Shown: positions 19,366 through 30,497, counted from the stretch's first letter. The stretch is 49,151 nucleotides of DNA from Candidatus Enterousia scatequi (GCA_018064405.1 JAGHVG010000003.1:1-49151); one strand, 5' to 3'. Notes: a model not told the origin generated them from the sequence alone. Made by a program: numbers and translations.

Positions 19366-20094
19366 ATGTTTGATTTAACGATTCTAGATTATATTTATGT
19401 TGGTGTTATAATTTTATCAACCGTGTGGGCAACCGTTCGTGGTGGGGTGTATGAAACAATATCTACACTGGCATGGGTGGTTGCCGCGGTTGCAGCTAGG
19501 TTTGTATCACCATGGTTGGATGGATTATTACAATCCTGGTTTAAATTATCCGAATCAACTGTGGGGACACTTGTTGCATCTTATTTCATTGTGTTCTTTG
19601 TAATTTTGTTATTAACAGGAATTGTTAATTCTAAATTACGCGACAGGATTCAACGCAGTGTCTTAAACGTTACCGATAAAACGCTAGGCGTTATATTTGG
19701 AATCATACGTGGCATTGTGCTAATGGGCGGTTTATACTGGTTATCGTTATGGTATTATTCCGACACACCACAATTACCGTCCTGGGTGGAAAACGCACGC
19801 ACACGCCCAATTATGCAAATGACGGCGGTTAAGATAGACCAGTGGTTTGTACCTGGGGCTGAAAACAAATTATTACAACGTGATGTTGCAGGATCCAAAG
19901 AAGCGATAGAGATTTACAACAACCTAATAAATCCCGCAATACAAAACAAACAAGAATCTGAATCAACCCAGGAAGGTGATACTGGCTATAAATCGTCGGA
20001 AAGAACGGCATTGGAAAATCAGTTATTACAAATAGAAACCGTTGCTAATGTTATAGAGGAACGCGAATCCGCCGAAGAAACAAATAAAGAATAA
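19366..20094 (+). CDS. CvpA family protein
   Basis: FDLTILDYIYVGVIILSTVWATVRGGVYETISTLAWVVAAVAARF, multiple TM segments. Confidence 0.75.
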   Translation: MFDLTILDYIYVGVIILSTVWATVRGGVYETISTLAWVVAAVAARFVSPWLDGLLQSWFKLSESTVGTLVASYFIVFFVILLLTGIVNSKLRDRIQRSVLNVTDKTLGVIFGIIRGIVLMGGLYWLSLWYYSDTPQLPSWVENARTRPIMQMTAVKIDQWFVPGAENKLLQRDVAGSKEAIEIYNNLINPAIQNKQESESTQEGDTGYKSSERTALENQLLQIETVANVIEERESAEETNKE

Positions 20095-20111
20095 AAAAAT
20101 AATTAATAAAA

Positions 20112-20143
20112 AAACACCGCCCAAATGGGCGGTTTGTTTTTAA
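20112..20143. terminator. Bidirectional terminator
   Basis: aaaaacaccgcccaaatgggcggtttgttttt between convergent genes. Confidence 0.7.
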
Positions 20144-21576
20144 TATGATTTTGCTACAAAGACATATGTCGGATCAGAATCATCCAAACAACGTCTTGAT
20201 ATTTTATATTTTTCTATCAGTGCATCAAATTCAGCATTCGCTGTTTGGTCGTATTTGATACGGAAAAACCCGATTGTTCCCTTGGCTAATTCTTGTTCTA
20301 AATCTGACAAACAGGATACATTGTGTATCATATTCTTGTTACGTTTTTGTGCAGCACGCAACATATCTGATTGCATCTGATTTAACATATCATTTGCCTG
20401 TTTTACCAAATCGTCACAAGACAATGTCTGTTTAGAATCCTTGCCTAAATCGCGACGTGTTATTGTCACAGAATTACTGTCCATTTCACGTGGTCCAATT
20501 TCAACACGCAGGGGAACACCACGCTTAATCCATTTCCACATTTTATCGGGTGCGCGCATATCAGATGTATCAACCAACACACGAATACCAGATTCACGTA
20601 ATTTGTCACCCAATTTTTCAGCATAACAAGTTAATTCGTCAGAAATCTCATCTCGTGTAATCGGAATAATCACAATTTGATATGGGGCAACCGCCGGTGG
20701 CAATACCAATCCATCATCATCAGAATGCGTCATAAACAATCCGCCCATCATACGCGTTGATGTTCCCCATGATGTTGTCCACGCATGTTGCAATTTTCCA
20801 TCTGTTCCCAAAAACTGAATACTAAATGATTTTGAAAAATGCTGACCCAAATCATGCGATGTTCCCGCCTGTAACGCCTTGCCGTCTTGCATAATTTGTT
20901 CGGTCGTATAAGTATGGTCAGCACCAGCAAATCTTTCTTCAGGTGTCTTTTCACCCATAATCACAGGTATAGCCAATACTTGTTCCATATAATCAGCATA
21001 TAATTTATGCATTTTACGTGCATCTGCGTTTGCCTCTTCATGTGTGGCAAAAACATTATGACCTTCCTGCCAGTTAAATTCTGATGTTCGCAAGAATAAA
21101 CGTGGGCGCATTTCCCAGCGCATAACATTTACCCATTGATTCAATTTTAATGGCAAATCACGCCATGATTGGACCCACCGCGACATCGCATCACCAATGA
21201 TTGTTTCAGATGTTGGACGAATAACATATGGATCTGTTAATTGTGAATCAGGATCTGGCTGTAATTTTCCATCAATCATTTTTAATCTGTGATGCGTGAC
21301 AACCGCACATTCCTTAGCAAATCCAGCAACATGTTCTGCTTCTTTGTTAAAAAAATCAACCGGTATCAATAATGGAAAGTTCGCATTCAAAACACCACAC
21401 GCTTTTATACGTTTATCCATTTCATCACGCATTAATTCCCATATTGCCCATCCATAAGGTTTAATTGTCATACAACCACGCACAGGTGAATTTTCCGCTA
21501 AATCAGCGGCGACAATTAAATTTTGATACCATTCACTAAAATTTTCTGCACGGGTTGGTGTAATAGCTGTTTTCAT
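20140..21576 (-). CDS. proS: Prolyl-tRNA synthetase
   Basis: DLPLKLNQWVNVMRWEMRPRLFLRTSEFNWQEGHNVFATHEEA, TSWGTSTRMMGGLFMTHSDDDGLVLPP. Confidence 0.95.
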   Translation of the reverse strand: MKTAITPTRAENFSEWYQNLIVAADLAENSPVRGCMTIKPYGWAIWELMRDEMDKRIKACGVLNANFPLLIPVDFFNKEAEHVAGFAKECAVVTHHRLKMIDGKLQPDPDSQLTDPYVIRPTSETIIGDAMSRWVQSWRDLPLKLNQWVNVMRWEMRPRLFLRTSEFNWQEGHNVFATHEEANADARKMHKLYADYMEQVLAIPVIMGEKTPEERFAGADHTYTTEQIMQDGKALQAGTSHDLGQHFSKSFSIQFLGTDGKLQHAWTTSWGTSTRMMGGLFMTHSDDDGLVLPPAVAPYQIVIIPITRDEISDELTCYAEKLGDKLRESGIRVLVDTSDMRAPDKMWKWIKRGVPLRVEIGPREMDSNSVTITRRDLGKDSKQTLSCDDLVKQANDMLNQMQSDMLRAAQKRNKNMIHNVSCLSDLEQELAKGTIGFFRIKYDQTANAEFDALIEKYKISRRCLDDSDPTYVFVAKSY

Positions 21577-21578
21577 TT

Positions 21579-22409
21579 TTACTTCTCTTGTTTATCTTTT
21601 AATTCCATATATTTATCCGAAACTATTTTATGCAGTTTCAATGCAATTTCTTTTCTGTCCATATTCCCCAAACGGGGCACAGGTAAAACGTGAATATCAA
21701 CTAAAAATCCGCCCAAAACCATAATGTGAAACACCTGGCCAAATGCACTGCGTTCATGTTCACATTTTGGTCCCATATCTTGTTTTGCATTATCAAAATA
21801 TCCAAAATGATTTGCCATATCAATATCACTGATTATGCCACCATCACGATAGCGATAATTCATCACAACCGGTTGAATCGTTAGATTATCATTACCCTCA
21901 ACAATATTAAACAGTGTACTTTTAAATTCCTTAACGTACGCACCGTTGGTGGTTGTTCCCTCAGGAAATAAAAACATGGGATATGGTGAATGCTGCATTT
22001 GATTACGCACCACGTTTAACGCATCCATAGCATGCGATGGACGACGATCAACAAATATGACACCAAACTTTTTTGCCAACCAGCCAACAACTGGATATCC
22101 TGCAATATCTATTTTTCCAAAAAATGTTGCGCCAAATGCAATCGGCATAGAAACAAATTCAAACACAGATATATGATTGCATACGCATAACAATGGACGT
22201 TTTCCAGATAACGCACCATGGACACGAACGCGAACCCCCGTCCAAAATGCCATTGTGCGCATAAAAAAACGCATATACGCAACAGATGCACGCCCCGTTG
22301 GTATCAGGCATAAAATAGGTATATGCAACAAAACCGTAACCCAGAACAATATAAATTTAAATACGGCAAATGTTGTATTCAAAAAATTTTGTTTGCGTGG
22401 ACGTTGCAT
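21579..22409 (-). CDS. 1-acyl-glycerol-3-phosphate acyltransferase (PlsC/OlsA-like)
   Basis: CNHISVFEFVSM (NHxxxxE/D), FLFPEGTTTNG; coupled to the OlsB-like gene. Confidence 0.8.
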   Translation of the reverse strand: MQRPRKQNFLNTTFAVFKFILFWVTVLLHIPILCLIPTGRASVAYMRFFMRTMAFWTGVRVRVHGALSGKRPLLCVCNHISVFEFVSMPIAFGATFFGKIDIAGYPVVGWLAKKFGVIFVDRRPSHAMDALNVVRNQMQHSPYPMFLFPEGTTTNGAYVKEFKSTLFNIVEGNDNLTIQPVVMNYRYRDGGIISDIDMANHFGYFDNAKQDMGPKCEHERSAFGQVFHIMVLGGFLVDIHVLPVPRLGNMDRKEIALKLHKIVSDKYMELKDKQEK

Positions 22410-23362
22410 CAGTTTTCTTCTTCGGTTGGTGCATCTTGAACAAATTCAGCATCCGCAGCATCTTCGCGTAACAAGAAGTCAAAGAACGCATGCACTGCCT
22501 TAAACGCCCCAGTAATGGGTGATGCCAAAACACGTGCCAACATATGTAACGGTCCATGTTTTATATTCAAATCTGCAAATGCGTTTTCACTGCCTGCGAA
22601 ATGTTTTTGATATGCCTTGTCAACATCTTTGGTTTGAACCATAACGAACACATCATACGATCCAAATTGCTTATCAACAAAGACACCCTTGCCAAACGTT
22701 GCCCCAAGGCGTAAATAACCCTTGATTAATGGGGTCATTTCTTTTTTGGCCCTATCTTCGTCAACAAATGCACGTGGTAAAATGTTCATCTGTGACATCT
22801 TTGGATTGACACCATCGGCAAATGCGTCTGTATTAACCGTTGCACGCAAGTGCAGTGGCGATAAATAATTATAATACAAATACGAAATAGCCTGCGCAGA
22901 ATCCGCCGGGTTTGTACCAACCCACGAAGGCACACCAAATAATATTGCAATTTTACGTTTTACAACATATTCACACAGACCCGCCCACAACAAACGCATG
23001 ACCAATCCGTTTTCACGATATGCCGCATCAACGCATGCACGCGACATTTCGGCAATATTACCATTGATGTTTTTTATTTTAGCAATATTAAATTCTGTTT
23101 CTGTATAGAAACCGCCCATCTTTTCAGCACCTTTGCGATCAATAATACGGTATGTTCCGACAATTTTACCATTGTGGAAAACAGCCATATATTCTGCATA
23201 TGTATCGTATGCATCATATTCTTCACGTAAATTTTGCTGTTCATCTGTGGGGGTTGCGTTTTCTTCTTCACAAAACACAGTATAACGCAACTGGCGCACC
23301 TGGCGTCTTTCTTCTTTATTACGTGTCAATCGCACTTCGTAATCACGAACTTTTATTGCCAT
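22409..23362 (-). CDS. GNAT/hemolysin-like acyltransferase, OlsB-like
   Basis: RNKEERRQVRQLRYTVFCEEE, GTYRIIDRKGAEKMGGFYTETEFNI, AEMSRACVDAAYRENGLVMRLLWAGL. Confidence 0.75.
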   Translation of the reverse strand: MAIKVRDYEVRLTRNKEERRQVRQLRYTVFCEEENATPTDEQQNLREEYDAYDTYAEYMAVFHNGKIVGTYRIIDRKGAEKMGGFYTETEFNIAKIKNINGNIAEMSRACVDAAYRENGLVMRLLWAGLCEYVVKRKIAILFGVPSWVGTNPADSAQAISYLYYNYLSPLHLRATVNTDAFADGVNPKMSQMNILPRAFVDEDRAKKEMTPLIKGYLRLGATFGKGVFVDKQFGSYDVFVMVQTKDVDKAYQKHFAGSENAFADLNIKHGPLHMLARVLASPITGAFKAVHAFFDFLLREDAADAEFVQDAPTEEEN

Positions 23363-23424
23363 AACATAAATCCTTTATCAAATATAGGTTAAGAATACCA
23401 AACAAGTGGCAAATTTTCAATATT

Positions 23425-24465
23425 TTATTTTAATTCGTCCGCCAATGTCGCAATAGCAATCGCGTACCAATTAGAACTGTTCCATTTTTTAATACGATAA
23501 AAATTGGGATATGTTAAATACCCCACAACAACGGGCGTTGGTTGAACGTCAGTGTCATCAGATTCAATGTTTGTATCCGTATTTTCTTCAAATTCCTGTT
23601 TATCCACAATTAATCCTGCAAGCATATCTGAATCAGGTATAGCACTGCCATCGGGATTTGTAATTCCATAATACGTCCATTCTGACAAAGTTTTCTTGAC
23701 GTCGCCACCCAAAAAACTTCTGTCTATATTTGCAGGCACCACAACCTTGCGTACAATTTTTTCATGTGGATTCCATCCCAATTTATGCAGATAATTGCCC
23801 GCACTAAGCATTGCATCACCCACACTATTAATAATATCAATACGCCCGTCACTATTACCGTCAACACCATATTGCGCAAGCGTTGTTGGAATAAACTGGA
23901 AATGACCCATCGCGCCAGCCCAACTGCCATATATTGAATTTATATCTAAGTGGTTTTTATCTGCAATCTTCATCAACGCAAACAGTTGTTTACTAAAAAA
24001 CTTTTCACGACGTCCATCATACATCAATGTTAAAAACGCATCGGTTAATTTATGTCGTGCCTTGACAGCACCAAAATTGGATTCCATACCCCAAAAAGCC
24101 AATATAACATGTGGCTGAACACCATACATATTTTCAACGCGTGCCAACATTGTTGGATATTGTTTCCGCATTTTACGTCCATTTATAATGCGTTTTTCGC
24201 TGACCGTACGGTTCAGATAACCGTTCAAGGTTAATTTAAATTCTGATTGGTTTTTATCGCTTTTCACAATAGACGGTATAAAAACAGGCGATTTTAGTGT
24301 CGCATCAATGGTTTCCTGGGAAATGTTTTCTGACGTGGCACGTGAACGAACATCTGCAATAATGTTATACCACCTGTCAATGTCAAAATCCCCGCCATCA
24401 GCGTGCAAATATCCAGGAATACAAAACAAAAATAACACACTTATTAAGTGTCTTGCCTTTATCAT
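23425..24465 (-). CDS. Lytic murein transglycosylase, MltB family
   Basis: FWGMESNFGA, SWAGAMGHFQFIPTTLAQYGVDGNSDGRIDI, AGNYLHKLGW. Confidence 0.88.
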   Translation of the reverse strand: MIKARHLISVLFLFCIPGYLHADGGDFDIDRWYNIIADVRSRATSENISQETIDATLKSPVFIPSIVKSDKNQSEFKLTLNGYLNRTVSEKRIINGRKMRKQYPTMLARVENMYGVQPHVILAFWGMESNFGAVKARHKLTDAFLTLMYDGRREKFFSKQLFALMKIADKNHLDINSIYGSWAGAMGHFQFIPTTLAQYGVDGNSDGRIDIINSVGDAMLSAGNYLHKLGWNPHEKIVRKVVVPANIDRSFLGGDVKKTLSEWTYYGITNPDGSAIPDSDMLAGLIVDKQEFEENTDTNIESDDTDVQPTPVVVGYLTYPNFYRIKKWNSSNWYAIAIATLADELK

Positions 24466-24483
24466 CATGTTTACATTATACCA

Positions 24484-26007
24484 TTAAAATGATAATTTCA
24501 AGCCAGCATATAATCCGAACGATTGCCAGGTTGCACTTTTTAATGCCTCTGTTATATGTTCTGTATACGCAGGTGTTGTTTCCACTACCCACTTACCATC
24601 AGAATTTAGGTAGAATTCTGTATATTCCGCCCAATACTGTTCGCCATCTATCTTTCCAATATGATAGCAATTTGTATCCGCCTTTAACGCCAACTGCAGA
24701 CGATCAGACAACTTTAAATCATATTCTATTTCTGCCTTATACGAATAAGACCCGTTTCTGCCTTCATCTAGGAAACTTGGGTTCTGTTGCCAATCTGTAC
24801 GGTTTGGCCATGTGCCTTCGGATGAATATTTTGGCAACCCAAACTGGACATAAAAACGCAGTTTATCCGACAAGGTCATTTGTTTTTCCACTTCTAGTCC
24901 TAGGTAAAAACCACTCCACGTTGTTTCATAAATATGCGTTGTTCCACCAACAATAACAGGGCCATCCCCACCAATAATAACACAATGGTCTGCGTCAACG
25001 CCCCATGGAATCGTTCCCATATCAACGTTATAATAATCGCCGACGTTAATTGTTGATCCAATTGGTGTTATCAATCCTGTTGAACCAACGTTTGCCAATT
25101 TAATATCTGTGGGTGACAAACACACCTGATCCAGCCCTGCCCCGTACGCATCTGCGGCCATATCAATTGGAACCGTATAATATTGGGGCAAGCCCTGGTC
25201 ATCAACAGTTCCAAAGACATAATCCCCACCTGTTGTCAGTAAAGGAACATATACACCCGGGTTTGGATAGTAATGGTTGGACATCTGCAAATTATGCTTA
25301 AATATTTCATATCCGATACGGGGCGATAATTTCCAACCACCTATATCCCATATATGATGTGCAGACAAACCGAAATCTATGTGATGTGTTTTCCCGCTTT
25401 CGTCACCGATAGATACTGTGAAAATACCATATGTTGGATCAGACCAATCGTATGGTTTTAAATCATAATCCATGGACATACCACCATGCGACATAGATCC
25501 ATATGTATATTCACCGTATACACCCAAATCAAAACTGCCCAATGTGAATGTGTGTGTTAATCCTGCGGTAATTTCGTTAAAAACCATATCGTCCCATTCC
25601 AGTACAGAATTCACACCTGTTTCAAACTGAAAATCGGCGAACCGACGACTATATTCGGCATAAATATTAGTTTTCTTTTCTGAATCCACCGGCATTGCAA
25701 CGCCGTTTGTCGTCATTGTGCTGTTATTTGCATAGTTATTGAACACACCACTATTCCCAGCACCGCCAACATTATTTTGTTGAACAGGAACCTGATACGA
25801 ATATGAGCGACTGCCCACCACCTGTTTTTGACTGGACGAAGAAACATAATTTGTATAACCCTGCCCCTGATACTTGTTATACCCCGCCTGATTGGCATTT
25901 GGTTGGGTGGCTTTCTGATAATACGCAGGCACCCCTTCGGATGCAGCAAACGCAGCAAACGGCAGCATACAACCAATTAAAATACTATAAAAATCCTTTC
26001 TCATCAT
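24484..26007 (-). CDS. Predicted outer-membrane beta-barrel protein
   Basis: Signal peptide; alternating aromatic/hydrophobic strands; C-terminal SFGLYAGLKLSF. Confidence 0.6.
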   Translation of the reverse strand: MMRKDFYSILIGCMLPFAAFAASEGVPAYYQKATQPNANQAGYNKYQGQGYTNYVSSSSQKQVVGSRSYSYQVPVQQNNVGGAGNSGVFNNYANNSTMTTNGVAMPVDSEKKTNIYAEYSRRFADFQFETGVNSVLEWDDMVFNEITAGLTHTFTLGSFDLGVYGEYTYGSMSHGGMSMDYDLKPYDWSDPTYGIFTVSIGDESGKTHHIDFGLSAHHIWDIGGWKLSPRIGYEIFKHNLQMSNHYYPNPGVYVPLLTTGGDYVFGTVDDQGLPQYYTVPIDMAADAYGAGLDQVCLSPTDIKLANVGSTGLITPIGSTINVGDYYNVDMGTIPWGVDADHCVIIGGDGPVIVGGTTHIYETTWSGFYLGLEVEKQMTLSDKLRFYVQFGLPKYSSEGTWPNRTDWQQNPSFLDEGRNGSYSYKAEIEYDLKLSDRLQLALKADTNCYHIGKIDGEQYWAEYTEFYLNSDGKWVVETTPAYTEHITEALKSATWQSFGLYAGLKLSF

Positions 26008-26096
26008 ATTCTTTGTACACCATTATATCACAAATCTGCAACCGAAAAAAGTCATTTGTAATTTGATTTTTTGATATCTGGGGTTATGATATTTTT

Positions 26097-27152
26097 ATGG
26101 ATTTGGCACATAATATTTATATTCACGTTCCCTTTTGCATATCAAAATGCAAATATTGTGCTTTTTTTTCCCAGGCATCTGTGGCACCTGACTGGGATAC
26201 TTATTCCAAACAAATCATAACAGAAATAAATCATTGGGCCGATATTTTGAATCACTGTGTTGTGCCAACGATATTTTTTGGTGGTGGAACACCGTCACTG
26301 ATGCCGACAAACATTTTGGACAACATAATAACCGCAACAAACAAAAATTTTCATATTTTAAGCAATTGTGAAATAACATTGGAATCAAATCCGGGAACGT
26401 TGCCTGGCGATAAATTGAACGAATTTGTATCATGTGGTGTGAACCGGTTATCCGTAGGGGTTCAATCTTTGAACGATAAAGACCTAAAATTTCTGGGGCG
26501 CAGACATGATGTTAAAACAGCACTTACATTATTAGATCATGCATTATGCAAAAACATAAATCTTAATGCAGATTTTATATATGGCCTGCCCGGACAAACG
26601 CCGGCGGATATAATTCAATTATGTCACGATATAAACAAGATTGGACTAAAACACGTTTCAATGTATGAACTAACAATTGAAGAATCAACGCCATTTGGCA
26701 AAATGAATTTAGACATGCCCAGCAATTCAGTTATGGCAGACATGTATTGTGCAATAAATGATTCATTGAATCTGCCACGGTATGAGGTTTCAAATTACGC
26801 AGCCCCGGGTTTTGAATGTCGTCACAATCTGAATATTTGGAATGGGGGTGCATACGTTGGATTTGGCCCGACCGCTGCGGGGCGACCATTTTTTAACAAT
26901 CATTGGCACGAACAAATTGGTGCAGACACTAAATGTGTTGAATTGTCAGATACAGACCGCGCAGTTGAACAACTTATTACGGGTATGCGAACGATTCGTG
27001 GTGTTGAAATCACAGACAATATTGCAAAAATATTAAACACAGATTTTATAAAAAATAATTCTGACTTGATTAAGATAGACAAGAATCGTATATTTGCCAC
27101 AACCCAGGGCATGTTAGTTTTGGATAATCTGTTATTAAACATGGTAAAATAG
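26097..27152 (+). CDS. hemW: Radical SAM heme chaperone HemW-like
   Basis: YIHVPFCISKCKYCAFFS, FFGGGTPSLM, GVQSLNDKDLKFLGRRHD, HNLNIWNGGAYVGFGPTA. Confidence 0.9.
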   Translation: MDLAHNIYIHVPFCISKCKYCAFFSQASVAPDWDTYSKQIITEINHWADILNHCVVPTIFFGGGTPSLMPTNILDNIITATNKNFHILSNCEITLESNPGTLPGDKLNEFVSCGVNRLSVGVQSLNDKDLKFLGRRHDVKTALTLLDHALCKNINLNADFIYGLPGQTPADIIQLCHDINKIGLKHVSMYELTIEESTPFGKMNLDMPSNSVMADMYCAINDSLNLPRYEVSNYAAPGFECRHNLNIWNGGAYVGFGPTAAGRPFFNNHWHEQIGADTKCVELSDTDRAVEQLITGMRTIRGVEITDNIAKILNTDFIKNNSDLIKIDKNRIFATTQGMLVLDNLLLNMVK

Positions 27153-27153
27153 T

Positions 27154-29136
27154 ATGGAACACAAGGCATTAAATATAATTGGAATTATTGTGGTTGCATT
27201 GGCAATCGCTGCATCAGCATTAATATTAAAAGGGGGCAAAATGAGCATTGGCATAGACATTAAAAACATGGACACAACCGCGATTGCAGGTAATGATTTT
27301 TACGATTATGCAACGGGCGGATGGCGCCGCGCCAACCCGATTCCTGATGATTATGTCAGATACGGTTCGTTTGATGTATTGGCGAATACCAATCTGGAAC
27401 GCGTTCGTGGTATTGCTGAATCAGATAAGGGAAAAATCGGCATGCTATACAGTATTGCGATGGACGAAAAAAAATTAAATGCCGATAAAACAAATCCTGT
27501 AAAAAAGTATCTGGATGAAATTGATACAATACCAAACAAAGATGCGATTGCGGCATACCTAGGGCGTAACCACGGGTTTATATCTGCGTTTTGGGGTGAT
27601 GGGGTTGGACCCGATGAAATGGACAGCGAACATTATTTATATAATATTGGGCAATCAGGGATTGGATTGTCACGTGATTATTATTTTGACGATGACGAAA
27701 AATCTGTTCAGGTTCGCAAAAAATACCCTGAATACATAAAACAACAAATGAACAATTTTGGCATAGACGTTGATGCAAAACGTTTATACAATCTGGAAGA
27801 ACGCATGGCCAAATCTTTCTATACAAAGGAAAAGTTGCGTGATCCACATGCGAACTATCATAAAATGCACATTTCACAATTACGGTCTGAATTTCCAAAC
27901 TTTGATTGGGATGCATATTTTGCCGCGCGCAACATATCCCCAGAATATATCAACGTAAATCAGCCAGAGGCAATCAAAGAATCCATCGCGATTATAAATG
28001 ATACTGACCTGGATTTATTAAAAATGTATTTAAAATATCGTGTTGTAAATTCTGCATCTGGGGTATTGGATGATGCAACATACGACATTGCTTTTGATTT
28101 TTATAATAAATTTATGTCGGGTCAAAACGAAAAAAAGCCACGTTGGAAACGCGCGGTTGCAATGATTGACGATTCGCTGGGCGAAGAAATTGGTCGTCTG
28201 TATGTTGATAAATATTTTTCAGGTGCGGCAAAAAAGCGTATGCAAAAAATGGTCAAAAACCTGCAATCTGCACTAAAAATGCGCATTGATGGTTTAACAT
28301 GGATGTCAGATGAAACAAAAAAACGCGCATTGGAAAAACTGAATACGTTTAAGGCAAAAATTGGATATCCAGACACATGGCGCGATTACAGTAAATTAGA
28401 AATAAAAAACGATTCGTTGTTTGAAAACATGATGCGTGTCGCGCTGTTTGAAGACAGATTCTGGTTGGATAAAATTGGCAAACCGGTTGACCACAGTTTG
28501 TGGTATATGAATGCGCACGAAGTAAACGCGTATTATGATCCATCAACGAACGAAGTGTGTTTTCCTGCCGGCATTTTACAATATCCGTTCTTTGACATGG
28601 ATGCAGATGATGCATTTAATTATGGTGCGATTGGTTCGGTTATTGGGCATGAAATGACACATGGTTTTGATGACCAGGGACGTCAATTTGACAAAGATGG
28701 CAATATGCAGGATTGGTGGACAAAATCTGATGCAGATGCATTTACAAAACGTGCTAATGTGATGCGTGATTTCTTTAATGAAATATTGGTTGCCCCGGAT
28801 ACACATGCAAACGGTGAATTTACATTGGGTGAAAATCTGGCGGATTATGGTGGTGTTACGGTTGCATATACCGCATATAAAACATTTGGCAAATCATCAG
28901 AAACCGTTGATGATTTAACCCCGGACATGCGGTTCTTTATCGCCTATGCGATGACAGAAGCGGGAAACATTCGTGATGATGAAATCCTGCGCCGCACCAA
29001 GACGGATCCGCATTCATTATCACGTTGGCGTGTGAATGGAATATTGCCCCATATTGATGGATGGTATGATGCGTTTGGCATTCTGCCACAATATAAATTA
29101 TATGTTGCGCCAAAACATAGGGTAAAGATATGGTAA
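27154..29136 (+). CDS. M13 family zinc metallopeptidase (PepO/neprilysin-like), N-terminal TM anchor
   Basis: VIGHEMTHGFDDQGRQFDKDGN (HExxH), ENLADYGGVTVAY, VNGILPHIDGWYDAFGI. Confidence 0.92.
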   Translation: MEHKALNIIGIIVVALAIAASALILKGGKMSIGIDIKNMDTTAIAGNDFYDYATGGWRRANPIPDDYVRYGSFDVLANTNLERVRGIAESDKGKIGMLYSIAMDEKKLNADKTNPVKKYLDEIDTIPNKDAIAAYLGRNHGFISAFWGDGVGPDEMDSEHYLYNIGQSGIGLSRDYYFDDDEKSVQVRKKYPEYIKQQMNNFGIDVDAKRLYNLEERMAKSFYTKEKLRDPHANYHKMHISQLRSEFPNFDWDAYFAARNISPEYINVNQPEAIKESIAIINDTDLDLLKMYLKYRVVNSASGVLDDATYDIAFDFYNKFMSGQNEKKPRWKRAVAMIDDSLGEEIGRLYVDKYFSGAAKKRMQKMVKNLQSALKMRIDGLTWMSDETKKRALEKLNTFKAKIGYPDTWRDYSKLEIKNDSLFENMMRVALFEDRFWLDKIGKPVDHSLWYMNAHEVNAYYDPSTNEVCFPAGILQYPFFDMDADDAFNYGAIGSVIGHEMTHGFDDQGRQFDKDGNMQDWWTKSDADAFTKRANVMRDFFNEILVAPDTHANGEFTLGENLADYGGVTVAYTAYKTFGKSSETVDDLTPDMRFFIAYAMTEAGNIRDDEILRRTKTDPHSLSRWRVNGILPHIDGWYDAFGILPQYKLYVAPKHRVKIW

Positions 29137-29166
29137 TAAAAAACCGCCAAAATGGCGGTTTTTTAT
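29136..29166. terminator. Terminator after the M13 peptidase gene
   Basis: aaaaaccgccaaaatggcggtttttta. Confidence 0.7.
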
Positions 29167-29408
29167 TTTTCAAATTCTTTTATATCTTTTATAACCTGGG
29201 CATAATGGTCATTTGCTTTGTTCAATTTTTTTTGGGCAAGTATAACATCCGCTTCATATTCTGTTACCTTTGTATAATCAGAACATTCATCCAATGCAAC
29301 TTTTTCCGAATCGTATTCGCGTTGTGCCGCATCAACTTCATCCCGTGCATTAAAGCGCATTTGATCAAATATAGTTGCCTGTTTAAATTTTTCTTTTTTG
29401 CTTGTCAT
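29163..29408 (-). CDS. Hypothetical coiled-coil protein
   Basis: 81-aa charged ORF. Confidence 0.5.
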   Translation of the reverse strand: MTSKKEKFKQATIFDQMRFNARDEVDAAQREYDSEKVALDECSDYTKVTEYEADVILAQKKLNKANDHYAQVIKDIKEFEK

Positions 29409-29425
29409 AAATGCCCCCTGTTGTT

Positions 29426-29713
29426 TTAATTACCTGCGACACGTTTTCTAAATTCAGCAGATGGCCGGAACGATGTGACCCGACGTGCAGAAATTAGTGC
29501 CGGCACACCCGTTTTAGGGTTACGTCCCAATCGGGCAGATTTTGTTAAAATCTTGAAAGTTCCAAGACCTGCAAATTTAACCGCATCATCACGTATCAGC
29601 GATTCATTTATTTCATCAAAAACAATATCAACCAATTTATACGCATCCGCCATTGTTAAACCAAATTTATCGCGCAATCTGGATGCAAAATCATTACGTG
29701 TTATTGTCGTCAT
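29426..29713 (-). CDS. IHF/HU family DNA-binding protein (IHF-alpha-like)
   Basis: VKFAGLGTFKILTKSARLGRNPKTGVPALISARRVTSFRPSAEFRKRV. Confidence 0.88.
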   Translation of the reverse strand: MTTITRNDFASRLRDKFGLTMADAYKLVDIVFDEINESLIRDDAVKFAGLGTFKILTKSARLGRNPKTGVPALISARRVTSFRPSAEFRKRVAGN

Positions 29714-29773
29714 ATTTATACCTCTATACACCACATAATACGCGACAAACCCTAAAAAAGCAAGGGCAATAAT

Positions 29774-30373
29774 TTATATGGCGGGTTGTTCATTTATAAA
29801 TGTGTACAATGTTCGTTTATCAACTTTCATAATTCTGCAGATTTCGTTTTTGCTGACGCCTTGGGACATCAGCTCTGCAATTTTGAGTTTATTCTTGCTA
29901 AGCTTCAAACTTCTTGATCGTGCGCCCAGTGGTCGCCCCAGTTTTTTGCCTGATGCTTTCATTCGCGCCAAGCTTTCGCGCACCCGTTCCTGCAACAGGG
30001 TTTTAGATAGTTCAGCGGTCAAACTGAATGCAAATGCCAGAACCTTGGATTGAATATCGGCGCCCAGGCGAAAATTTTCCTTTAATGTCCAAACCTGGCA
30101 ATTTTTTTCAAGGCACGTTTGCAATATACCCATAACTTCCAACAAACTGCGCCCCAGGCGTGAAATTTCGGTTGTGATTAAAATATCCCCTGATTGCAGT
30201 TTTTTTAACAATTCACCCAATTTACGTTCAGATAACTTTTTACTGCTGGAAATTGTTTCCTGTAACCACGAATCAATAGATATATTATTTGCGCGCGCAA
30301 ACTTTTCAATAACGAAACGTTGGTTTGCTTCGTTTTGATGTGCGGTTGAAACGCGACAATATCCGTAAATCAT
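29774..30373 (-). CDS. Serine recombinase (DNA invertase family)
   Basis: YGYCRVSTAHQNEANQRF (catalytic S), SGDILITTEISRLGRSLLEVM, E-helix, C-terminal HTH SQGVSKNEICRIMKVDKRTLYTFI. Confidence 0.92.
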   Translation of the reverse strand: MIYGYCRVSTAHQNEANQRFVIEKFARANNISIDSWLQETISSSKKLSERKLGELLKKLQSGDILITTEISRLGRSLLEVMGILQTCLEKNCQVWTLKENFRLGADIQSKVLAFAFSLTAELSKTLLQERVRESLARMKASGKKLGRPLGARSRSLKLSKNKLKIAELMSQGVSKNEICRIMKVDKRTLYTFINEQPAI

Positions 30374-30497
30374 AATTTCCCCCTTTTTTTAATGTAAAAA
30401 ACAACAAAAAAAAGCACGCGACAAAACGTCACATGCAACGCATATATTGTACCATAAAAATCCACAAAAATCAAAAACTTTTTCCGATTTAGGTGGT

